Below are positions 50,901 to 62,021 of a stretch of DNA of 64,000 nucleotides, piece after piece (positions within the stretch are counted from its first letter, which is position 1; every line of letters starts with the position of its first letter). The DNA is from Daphnia carinata (taxonomy: Eukaryota > Arthropoda > Branchiopoda > Diplostraca > Daphniidae): the NCBI RefSeq assembly GCF_022539665.2, contig NC_081340.1, forward strand, positions 3,038,001 through 3,102,000, written 5' to 3'. The translations under genes and the position numbers were made by a program. The notes beneath the pieces are model-generated. The model was not told where the DNA came from. It was given only the letters and a program-made list of their open reading frames with translations, and made no database searches.

Positions 50901-53900
50901 TGGTTATTCGTTGATGTTACATCGTCCAGCTTTGATGGCGTTGATTCCTCTTTGCTTTCTCTGCCGGAGCGCAGTTTTCGCCCCCAACCCGCAAATCATT
51001 TTTGAAAGCTTTTAAGAGAAGTAAAAACACGCATTGCTTTTGCATTTGGGATGCAGAGTTTTGAAATGTATGCAGAGACGCAACCGTTCAAGTGAGTTGA
51101 ATATTATGTCGCAGCACGCGACACGTGCTTACATTGTGGCGATATACAAAACGTGCCCGGCCAATTCTGTTTGAAATGAATTGATATTCTTTTCATCTTG
51201 TAGATGGATGGGGCAGACTTTGGAACGAATACATTTCAACCAGCGAACTATTGCTAGCATGCAAAACAGAAGCTCTCTCTTGAAAACGAAACCCGATAGT
51301 AATATCACCCGAATTAAGCTAATTACAATAGGATTGGTTATGCGACTCGCAGAAACTTTCTACTCATTATATACTCTCGCTTTGCCTGGTTAATAGACAA
51401 ACACGATGTTTTTGTTTTGTTTGTATTTGTTTTGTCGTCATTTTACGAGTTATGAGGTCTTTCATAGTGGCCTCCTTTCACCCAGTGGGACGTGACCGGG
51501 CGGTAATTAAGCTTATCCATCAATTCCACTTTGATTTATTAAACAGGTTTTCGGGTATGAGTCTACAAAAGACTGGAGGATCTCGTGAAGAAATTCTAAA
51601 ATTAAATTAGGCCTACCTCGCTGTAAACCATATTATTCATTTGAAAGCGTCTTGGTAAAAGCCAAGTTCCGGCTTTTGAAAATTTCCGTTGATTTTCAGG
51701 TAGTATGGCATGCAGAGTATCTTTAAATTTTTTAGGAATTTGCCACTCTGGAAATAATTATACAGATCAATTGAGAAATGTATCGAAAAATATGGTAGTA
51801 TACAATTTTATTGGCAGGCTGTGCGCAGGACATGATCAAAGTATAGCTACGCTATACAAAGGCAAAAGCTAAAGGGACAACTGAGAAGGGAGTAGGTATA
51901 GTATATAAAACGCGGAAACAGGGAATGGGGAAAAGTAATGATACCCGATACAATCCCCGGTCAAGACAGCAGGCTCAAGGGGATTTTTTTTTTTGTTCCT
52001 AGAGCATGCAGCTTGCGAGCTTGTAACACGGCAGGATCTCGTCAAATGCCAAACACGTCCCTTCTGCTTTCCAGCCAGTGAGATCCAGCAAGCTCTCCGG
52101 CTCATATAAGGCCCGTCCTACCATCCCTTGCTCCGGATCTAAACGCAGAAAAAAAAAAAAAAATAAGGGGAAGACTTACAGCGTCCTTGCGCAGATAATG
52201 TGTATATATATGCGCTCAGAGCAGCTGCTTCTAATATTGTCATTCCTCTTAAGAAACAGCGAGAGAAAATGGAACATTTTGTGTGTGTCCGTTAACGTTG
52301 CATCGAGGGATGGCGCCTGACAGACAGGCGACTTTGTTTTTTTAACTCCGTAAACGTTATACCGTAAGACAAGCCGTAAAGGTGACTGTGAGAAGTTGCT
52401 ATGTTTTCGCTCACATTTCATGGCGGAAGAAAAGATTAGAAAGTCACAATGGAGTCTATTGCGAGCACTCGGATGCAATTTGACGATCTGAAAAACGTGG
52501 CATAGGCTGACAGGTACCGCGAGTCAAAAGCAGGAAATGTCCCTTAATTAGAGCCATTAAGTTCAAGCGAAGAGTGAAATAGACGTATTGGTAACATGAT
52601 TGTGTTGAGAGCCCTCCTCTATGCAAGCAAAGTCACTGAACACTTTTGACTAGCAATTTTGCTAAAGGATGAGGTATGCCAACTAGAGAAGTAAATCTCA
52701 ATCGACATAACCTGATGCTGCTGTTTTTTTTTTTAGTTTTGGCTTCCTGTATCGAAACAGGCATGACATACAGTATATGTATACATGGCGCACAATAAAG
52801 TTCAGATGCACCGAGTTAGGAGATAGGACAAAAGAGTAGGACCTTTACAATGTTGTGACTAGTTTGTGGGACTTCAATGGATCTTGCTCTTGTTTTGCGC
52901 ATTCCAAGGAATGACAATAAAAAAAAAATAATTCTTTTGCCTTAGAATAGAAAAGTAAGCCCATCCAGTTCAAATGATTTAATCGCAAAATTCGCTTTCC
53001 TGTTGCAATCTCCTGCTGATTATTCAAATCACGAGTCAAAACATGCAATCGCAATAACAGAGGAGCAACCTTAATTTGCGCACAGGAAATTACATCGTTT
53101 AGCGAGCAATTACCGAATAGAAACGCGTTATATTGTCCGCAACGAATTTTACCAGCACGACAAATAACCAGTATAATCCAATTAAAATGGATTTCTGTAA
53201 GTCTTGTTTACGCATAAAACATATAGACAATTGATAACGTGCTTCCTTATAAACCTTCTCGCATGCCATTTAATAGAATCAACACGAAATGCAACATACA
53301 AAATCAATGATTTCGCTATTGGATAACAGTTCTGCATCATTGCACAGTGTGCGATCCCTGGGATAGGATGTACTGCCCAGGTAGTAGTATGTACAAAAGA
53401 TAACCCCTCTTGTGTTACGCGATACAGGCTGGCCGTCTCTTTCAACGACGATGACTGATATGTAGCTGACGATTTAGACATTGATGTTGTCGTGTGATGC
53501 TGGCAGCAAAGGCGAGTACTCTCCTTCGTCCCGCTTTACTCACTGCCTTCCCCTCACTCCTCTTTTCGCCTCATTCACGTCACACTACCGTAGGACTATG
53601 CGTGCATGTACCGAGTGTGTGTATATAGATCTTCTTTAAGAACGCAACGGAATTCCGCTATCCGGCTAGCTGTCACCATAACGATGATTTATAAGGCTTT
53701 CACGGAGTAACGATATAGTTTACTTCAGTGTGTGCAGCAAAAGATGCGCAGCTGCGTGCAGCCTCCTCTATGTTTTCAGTTAAAAACATGTTAGCGATAG
53801 TGAAATTGTTCGGGAATGTTTCGTTTATTCCGACCTGCTATGTTTTAAAAGAAGGGGAGAAATGTGTATGTGCGTTTACTGTGTGACACTGGAGAGCCCA

Positions 53901-56900
53901 CACCTGTACATAATGGGATGGAGTAATTCCATCTGCACCCCTCGTAACGGCATTCCGACCAAATCGACTGGAACATTTTGACATTGATGATGTCTTTAAA
54001 TAGTTCTCCTCTGCTAGAGACGTCACCTACGGTTCTGTCAATTGCTGTACAATCGCTGCCGTTTGAGTCGTACAGTTCTCCCTTTCCGTCTTGTCTTTCG
54101 TGTTCCTTTATGCCTTTTGTTTTACTGTTTTCTTTTCTTTAAAAAAAAATGTCAATCAATGTGTCTATAAATATTCTTTTCCTTAATTTGACGTGGAAAG
54201 GAAGTGACAGTGTCACTGTCTCCGATCACGAGCCGTGGTTAGAATCGACTATGTATAGTTATAACGAGGATATGTTGTGCTAATAAAATTGCTTAACATG
54301 AATGAATGTAGGAGGAGACAAACACGGGACAAAGAAAATATTGCTGCTAACGTAGTAGTCCATTAAAAATATATACATATATTTACGGATTGTCCAGTCG
54401 CCAAGCCCAGTATTCATGGTTATTGATTCATCGAGTGCCTGACCGACCTCAGGGTTACTCGTGTAAAGGGCGGTCCAGTGGACTTTTCTCGTGATAAAAG
54501 ACATCATAAAGATTTCACTAATAAATTTATTGACTTTGTTTCTAATATTCACAACCCAGTAGCTTAGCATTATTCATTATCGTGACTCTTCAAACTGCAT
54601 TCGTTAATATTAATCACAGATTTCCCTGCATCAGCGTACACCTCTACATCGCACACTTGCCTACCTACACTGTCCATATCTTTATTTATTAACAACAACA
54701 CAAATAGGACTGAATGAATAGCCAACAGAGGGATTGATCTCATTGCATCATCCGTTTGCATAGAAATAAAACATTGTAGACCAGCTAGAGAACCATGTTA
54801 ATGATGTAGAGTATACGCATCACAAATTCCACTTCCTAAAAAAAATAAATTAAAGCAGACTGGTGTAGGATTTGTTCACTTTCACGCAGATGGAAAAGAA
54901 AAACTGGGAGCTGCGGGTACAAAATAATGGGACCGAATAAGAAGAGTTATATATATTGACCGGTTCCGAAGCTGAGATCGAAGCGAAGGCAGGGCTGTTG
55001 GAGAATAAGCAAGTGACACACTTGACCATCCTCATTGTTATTCTCAAGTCGGATGGACCGCGGACCACCATCGGTGCATCACACTCAATTCTGAAGAGGC
55101 TGACGTCAGCCAAATGGGAAGACATTGGAAGGCCTATTCGTCTTATCTACGCCTTACCTTGCATTACATACCAAGGTAGCTCTGTATTCACTCTCTGCTT
55201 TGCTACTCTATATATACGTGAATATCGTACTGAATAAAAGCAATAAAAAAAAAAAAACCTTCCATTGTTTGGTTTCCAAGCTTTTGCACAACCCGAGGCT
55301 TCGGTGGCCCTTCAGTATTGCCGATTGGAAGAAAGCAAGTGCTGGTAAAAATGCAATTGTGAATGTGACGGGTCCAAATAGAAGAGCAGTCTAAATAAGC
55401 TAGCTAAGCAGATAAGATAAGGTAATGTCCATTAAGCTGATTTTGCCGTGCGCGTGTATAGTCGTAAAAAGCCCAACGTATTGTGCTATATACGTAGCTG
55501 CTAACCGTATGGAACGAACTTGCGTCTTCACATATAGCACGATATCGTTTGTGTTCTATGGCGTGAAATAAGCCTGCGGGGGTCATATTGCAAAGAGCCT
55601 AGTCGACGGATCTGATTAGAAAAGGCCATTTGCGATTGCGTTTTACAGTTTCCATCTAAATTGCAATCCTTTGTGTTGAGGGATCGTCCGGAAAGGTTTC
55701 TGAACAGAACAATCCTCCCCCCCCCCTCTTCGGTGAAATAGTAAGAGAACGAGACGCAAAACGAAGGGGGTGAACGGGACAACGGAAAAATAGAGCGGCA
55801 CTGACAACGAGACACGATGAGTGAAAAGGAGTTGGACAACAATGGTAAATTATACAATAGCTTCCCTCCCTTTGCCTCTTGTGATAGAAGCTGTACGTCC
55901 CTAACGAAAAAGTGATAACAAAAAAAGAGGCATTTCTCTTGGCCTCTTCAGGCCATCCAAATATCGGCTGTCAGCGTCACAAGCAATCGTATGCGGCTGC
56001 AACGGTTTCAAATCACGTTACCGCGGCGCTGCACGCATACCGGTGCGCACGCACTTGGACAGTCTTTCACGCCATCAAAGAAAAAAGCGCATCTCCTTTA
56101 TTCCGGTTTTATTTTTTTTTTCTCCCCGCTTTAAAAAGATAACCGTTTCTTTTTTTTAAATCTCTTTTACTTAGTGAGCTAATGTATGCCTCCCGCCACA
56201 ATGGCTCTTTGATGTGCTCACCGTTCACGCGGCGTGTTTTTGCTTTGATCTTGAAAATAGATTTTAAAAATTTCCCTGATTGCTTGATTCGTCTATACGC
56301 TTGTCAAATTGGATGGCGTTCTACAGTCTGTTCTTACGATATGTACCTAACAGTTAACACGACCAACAGACTGTACGCGGCTAATGGACAAATACTTGGC
56401 TTGTCTTATTACTGTATAAACATTAGACAGAGGGTCTGAGAGCAGCAGCTTCATTGTTTACAACGGGTTCTAGAACGCAATCTGTGAGCTCGTAGGAATG
56501 CATTCCGTCTCAATCTGCCATCAGCAACAACAAGTTGATTGGTCGTTAAACGAAATCTTGCCGTTTTATTTCTTTTTCGACTCTATTTGTCTTATTTTGG
56601 CTGATCGAGAGTTGGAATTGAACAATAGGTTTGATTGTCTTTTACTCGGCAATTATGGTGATAGAAACAGATACACACGTTCGTCCTCGAAAAAGCGCTT
56701 GTTGATATCAGTAATCATTTTCTAACTGCAGCTAACGCCAAAACTTCGAAAACTTCACGTACTAAGCGCTCTTAACATGCCAGTGTTTATTTGGAGGAAG
56801 AAGGTTTCGGCAACCACGGTAGACTATGCACAAGATTGTCGACATATTGCCGTTTGAATATCAGAAACTCCCCGTGCGTGTGAATTCCATCGTTTCTTTT

Positions 56901-57100
56901 TTACCTGTGGCGGTGGTCGCTTGTTTCGGAACGAGTTCCGAGTCCGAATCCAAACCGCTTCCTTATCATTTCAGATAAGACTCCAGCGTTAGTCTGAAGC
57001 TGACTGGGAAAAAAAAAAAATTTTGAAAGTTCATCGCTCTTTGCGTTTATCGTTGTTGTCTCTGTTCATTCCATTTTTTTCTGTTTCTCGTTTTCTTCGG
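44927..57100. other. Long gene-poor stretch
   Basis: I find no gene I can support in about 12 kb. Simple repeats are present but less dense than in the first 20 kb. The most protein-like short frame is a minus-strand one with a hydrophobic N-terminus at 54570-54761 (listed separately). Large regulatory or intergenic DNA is the default reading. Confidence 0.4.
54570..54761 (-). other. Short frame with signal-peptide-like start, unrecognised
   Basis: From the second ATG (54743) the frame reads MRSIPLLAIHSVLFVLLLIN, then GRQVCDVEVYADAGKS and further to a TAA. The hydrophobic start followed by a Cys-containing polar segment looks like the first exon of a small secreted protein, but I could not place a good donor or a next exon. 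The frame at 54280-54570 just downstream contains SNPEVGQALDESITMNTGLG and might belong. No family recognised. Confidence 0.2.
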
Positions 57101-57420
57101 TTTTCCGGTTCTCCTTTTCGTTTGGCCCTTTGGGTTAGCTCTTGGAAAAAGTCTTAGCTCCGGCGGACTGCGGTGGTAGCTGCAGAAGGATGGGTGGAAG
57201 AAAAAAAATAAAAAAAACCGAAGGGAAAAAAAAGAGGGGGATGGGTGAAGAAGAGGGAAGGGAACTGGCTTTTCAAGTCAAGTTAGCAACCAGACCACCA
57301 CCGGCACGCACGCTCGCGTCACCAGGTGAGCCATAGTTTTCCTTTTTTTTTTGTGAGCAACGTGCTTCGTACAGACAAACTCTTTGCATCTGAGTTCTCT
57401 TCACTTGATCTTGAGTTCAG

Positions 57421-57456
57421 CACTTTTCTTTTTGCGGATTTCTTCACATTTCTCAG
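57421..57456 (+). other. Candidate non-coding 5' exon end with consensus donor
   Basis: CTCAG|GTAAGTCG is a near-ideal 5' splice site, with the exon ending at 57456. It is preceded by non-coding, pyrimidine-rich sequence. It would suit a 5' UTR exon of the gene whose coding part begins at 62118; the exon start is unknown. A second donor-like CAG|GTGAGC lies near 57326. Confidence 0.3.
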
Positions 57457-60400
57457 GTAAGTCGATTGTTCTTTAATTATCTCTCAATGTGCGCGTGGGT
57501 GTACGTGCAGTAAAACAAAAAGTGAACGTAAACAAGTGAACCGTCTTCGTTTTATGACGCGAACAATAAGGAAAGGAGTGAACGTTAAGATGGTGTGACT
57601 ACACCTTAGGTTATTACATGATGTCAGATTGCTCTTGAGGGCAACAGCAGCCTTTAAAACATAACAGTTCTTTTTTTTTCAAAACTATTCGTTCGGGCGT
57701 TTTTTCTTAACGTGGCAACGTTGCCTAGCGAGAAATTGGGAAACTACAATTAAAATATATATTTTTTAAACGGAGGAACTCGTTTTTTGTTTGTGGTCTT
57801 GTTTTGAAATATCGAAAGAGATAGCGTATGCGCCATAATGGTAAGCAAAAAAACAAAACAAAAATTCGTGCCCAGTATGGGATAGTAGCAAGTCTGTGCG
57901 GATACGTTGTGCGTGTGTGAAGGGCATTGTGGCAAGTCGTTTACACAAAACCCGAAATGCGCATCCCCGACGACCAGCGCCGACGCGTTCCGACTTCCAC
58001 GTTGTCTCTAAAAAGATAGCAACTCTGACGGCCGTTGTCAGTCTCGTTGCGGTCGTTCTGCTATTCGTACACAGTTGAAACACGGGCGTCGAAGCCCTCC
58101 GCGCCCAATCGTCTTACTCGTTTGATTTTTCGTCTCTTTTTCTTCTTGTTATTCCTCTCTTCTCTGTCTGGCGGAGTCCTCGAACGCCACGGCACTTTCT
58201 CTTTTGGCTCTTCTTCGAGTGTGGCATACACAGACAAGTCATCCATCTCTTTTTTTTTTTTTTTTCTTCCTTCTTCTTCCCTCCCAATTCCTTTTTATTC
58301 CTCTTCTGTCCGTCTTCCAGACTTGTTTCTTTCATTCGCTCCCTCTTTCCTTCCTTCCTTTGCTATTTGTTCCAGTACGCCAACGACGGCAGTGACGACC
58401 GACGTTCCCACTGTGTGATTTGTATAACGAGGAAGAAGGAGCCAAGGCACAAGAAAAGCGAAAGTATAGAATACAAGAAGAGAACGAAAAAAAACAAAAC
58501 AAAAACGAAACAAGCCGAAAGCAAAACTGAAACACACACACACATACACGCATTCGCTGCAAAAAAAAAAACAAACGAGAAAGGAATCGGTGTTGATTCT
58601 TGTGCAAATCTGAGGGTAAAAAAAAAAAACGAAAATGGGCCCTTTGAACGTTGGCAAATTGTGTTTTCCGCAAATCGTGGCTTTGTAATCGAGTGCGACT
58701 ATTCCTCTTGTTCTTCTTCTCTGATCTAGTTGCTCTTTTTAACGTGCGCCGCGTCCTCTTATGTGTCTGTGTTCGTGTATGTGGCGTGTGGCGTGTCGGT
58801 GCGGGTGTAGTAGTGTGTGTGTGCCTGGGTGCACTGGGTGATGCCAGAGCGGCTTTTCTGTGTATACACTTTGATCCACTTGACGCGCCGGGCCGTCGTT
58901 TTCGGATGTAGCAGGCACACAAGTCAAAGAAAATAAAATTCAAAAAAGAAAGGAGGGAAAAAAAATACGGAGACAACTAACGCGAAAGAGAGAAGCAAAC
59001 CGAGAGTGAGCGAGTTAAAACACACACACACACACAAGAAAACAAAAGATATGGTAAAGACTTTCTTTTCCGCTTTCAAAAATTCGTGATTTTGTGTTCC
59101 GACGTCAAGGTGTTTGTACGCGAAGTACCTGTTCGTTCAGCCTTCTTTTGTTTTTGGGTTTTTTTTTTTTTCTTTTATTCGAGTTTGAGAGGTATCATGA
59201 GTTTGATCTTGCCTTTCATGTTGGATTACGTATACCACGGTGGTATAAGGTTCAGTAAATGTACAAGACATACGTTGGGCAATGAAATGTCATGTAGCAA
59301 GACATGTAGCAAGATACGAATAATGGGTGTGGGGCCAAAGCGATGGATAGATGCTGAAAATAAAAAGCGAAATGAGAAAAATATTCAAGAGGGACGTGAT
59401 CTTATCAGAGCCTTGTTTTGTCTACCCGGGCGTTTCTGTTCCAGATGATAGCGATAAAAAGAAAAAAAAAGTTATTGCAATTTTGTTTTGTCTTCTTTGG
59501 CCTATAGTGACGTTGGCACAGGCTGTGCGGATAGAGTCACCCGATAACTGACCATTTGATTAAAAACAGAAAGAGGAAACAGCACAAGTAATTAAATTCC
59601 ATTGAAAAAAAGAATTCTAAGATAACACGGTACGTGGTAGCGAGTCCTTTAACTGCCCAAAAAAGAAATTTAATCGTTGCTTCTTTCTTTTTTCTCCCTC
59701 TCTTGTCGATTATTTATTTATTTATTTATACATATATTTTTTTTTTTTTTTGGCTGTCGTCATTGGCAGTTTGCTAACACGAGAGGCAAACGAAACGGAT
59801 AGCAATGATAAGGTGAATGCGTAGTTGCACGCTCAAATGAACTTTGGCCATTCGTTCAACTTGCTTCGTTTTAGCTCTTCCCATTCGCTTTCCATGATCT
59901 TTCTCTCTCCCCTCTTTTTCTTTTTTTTTTTGTGTGTGTGTGTGTGTGATTTGTTTGGGCACATTCAACATTCAAAAGTTACTTGAAAATTACGATTCAA
60001 AAACTCTTGTGTGCGACGTTTTTCTCTGATTTCTTTGGCCGGAACACACACAAAAAAATTCGATAAAGAAAATGTCGGTGAGTTCACTCTTGCGGACTTC
60101 CCGTTAACGGATCTTGGGTGATTTATTTGTTGGAAGCCACGGCGATTGATTGCTTTTCACACACACATATATGTACACACAGAGAGGACCGCAGACAAAC
60201 TAAAAAAAAAAATTAGAACGAGAAGAATGAAAGGCAAAAAAAAAAAAAAAGGAAATAAATGTATCAGGGATGGAGTCGATCCGCCAATTCCATTGGACGA
60301 AAAACATCGAGACAAATGCCAACTCGTCCAAGTGGTCGATTTCGGGCACTGGCTTGGCTAGAATGTCTGTCCGACGAGGGGCCGGCTTGATGATCTCCAT

Positions 60401-62021
60401 TTTAGATAGACACCTCATTCTTGACTGCAACGGTCTGATTATTGGATGTTGCGCCATTTCGTTTGTCCTTTTATTCCGTTCATTCGCTTTCTTCACACCC
60501 TCCAACCATTTCCGTTCTTTTTCGATGTATTTCCTTTCTCTCTTTTTTTTTTTTTTTTTCATCGTAGTTCGGTTTACGCATGGTTGTTCAATTCTAGTCG
60601 ATACGACAACAGCATTTCGGCACCACTTATTCCATCAACTGTCGGTTGAAGCGAAATCAGATGTCAAATGTATTTTTCTTTCCTTTGTTTTTGTTCTGTT
60701 TTTTGTTCAAATGCATTTAACATTTCACATCGTCACGTCCGGCTAGTTTTCCGTATAGTCCTTTACGTGTCGTCGCTATAAAGACAATGTCCTAGCAAAA
60801 GACACGAAGTTCGAGAAAAGAAAGAAGACAAAATTCCGCACGTGCATACCATTTTTTCATGCTTGTCCGCCGGTCTAATACCTTCTTCATTCGGTTGTCA
60901 CAAATCATGAGTACATCACAAGCAAACAGGCACAAAAGACACTCCATCCAATTTGATCGTCTCCTTCAGCGAATCACAATGAGGCCGTAGGGTTCTTTTT
61001 TTTTTTTTTTTTTTTAACATAGGCTAAAGCTATGGAATAGGGAACGAAACTGAGTGTGAATGAGCCGTGCATATTAAGGAGAAGCCCAGTGTCAATCCCC
61101 ACCTCTGCAGTCCATCACTGTCCTTTCGGTTAGGAGACCATTTTTTCCCGTTAGACATCGAATGGGGTAGACGGGTGAAGAATCTGTAAGTCAAAGTTGG
61201 TGACCTGTTTTTATTTTATTTTTTTTTTCTCTCTCTGTGTTCTTTTCGTGATTTCGTGAGAGGTCCGTGCCCCAACTGTCTGTTTTTCCCCCATTTTGTT
61301 CCGTCCTTATAAAAATTCGTTGTCTCTTGTCAGTCCCTTTACGTCGCGAATGAAATTGTAAGTGGAAAGCGGAGAAGAAAATGCGTGTTCACGTTCTTCG
61401 TTCGACCATCACTGTCTCTATTTCGTTTTTTTTTTTTTGGCTCGATCTCGAACAAAACAAACTGTCGCATGTATCTCGCTAACCCGTCCATTCTATCGGT
61501 GGACTCGGGCTTTTCGAATCAGGAACAAGAATAAAATGAAACGAGACCCAGGCAAACTATTCTTTAGAAAAAAAGAAATCGATAGTTTCCTTTTTTTTTT
61601 TTTTTTTTTTCTAAGGGTCTCGTGGGTGTGCTATGTTGCCCTGTGTCTCTGTTAGTATTATATCTCGGCCTATATCTAGTGTTGTAGCAGAGTAGTAAAG
61701 TGTTCCATATGGGTGATGAGCGTATGTGTGGTTTTGGTGCACGCGTGCCCTGTAGCACAATGTTACTGACATCTTCTTTATTTTCTGCCCTTTTCTTTTT
61801 TTTTTTTTTTTATTTATGTTTTACGGCTACGACAGTTGACTTGGTTTCGGCGTGCGATATGGTAGCCAGTTGTCAGTGCTGACTGCTCATTCGTCCCTTC
61901 TGTTGGCTGTCGTTTTCAACATTCAGCCGCACAATCCAAAGGACAAGCCGTCGTCGGACCAGACACATTGTCGGCTCCATCTACTTCCCTTATTGGGTTC
62001 GCTTTTTTGGGCTTCACACAG
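57457..62021 (+). other. Probable 5' UTR intron of the right-edge gene
   Basis: Bounded by the donor at 57457 and the acceptor CACACAG at 62020-62021. It holds dense poly(T)/(A) tracts and GT arrays at 59931-59948 and elsewhere. The long frames here (for example 58332-58976 minus) are low-complexity. Confidence 0.3.
59931..59948. repeat. GT microsatellite
   Basis: Nine GT units following an eleven-T tract. Confidence 0.85.

Noticed and set aside
58332-58976. 214-residue minus-strand frame
   Set aside because: Low-complexity H/T/R and F stretches from CA and T repeats; no start or splice support.
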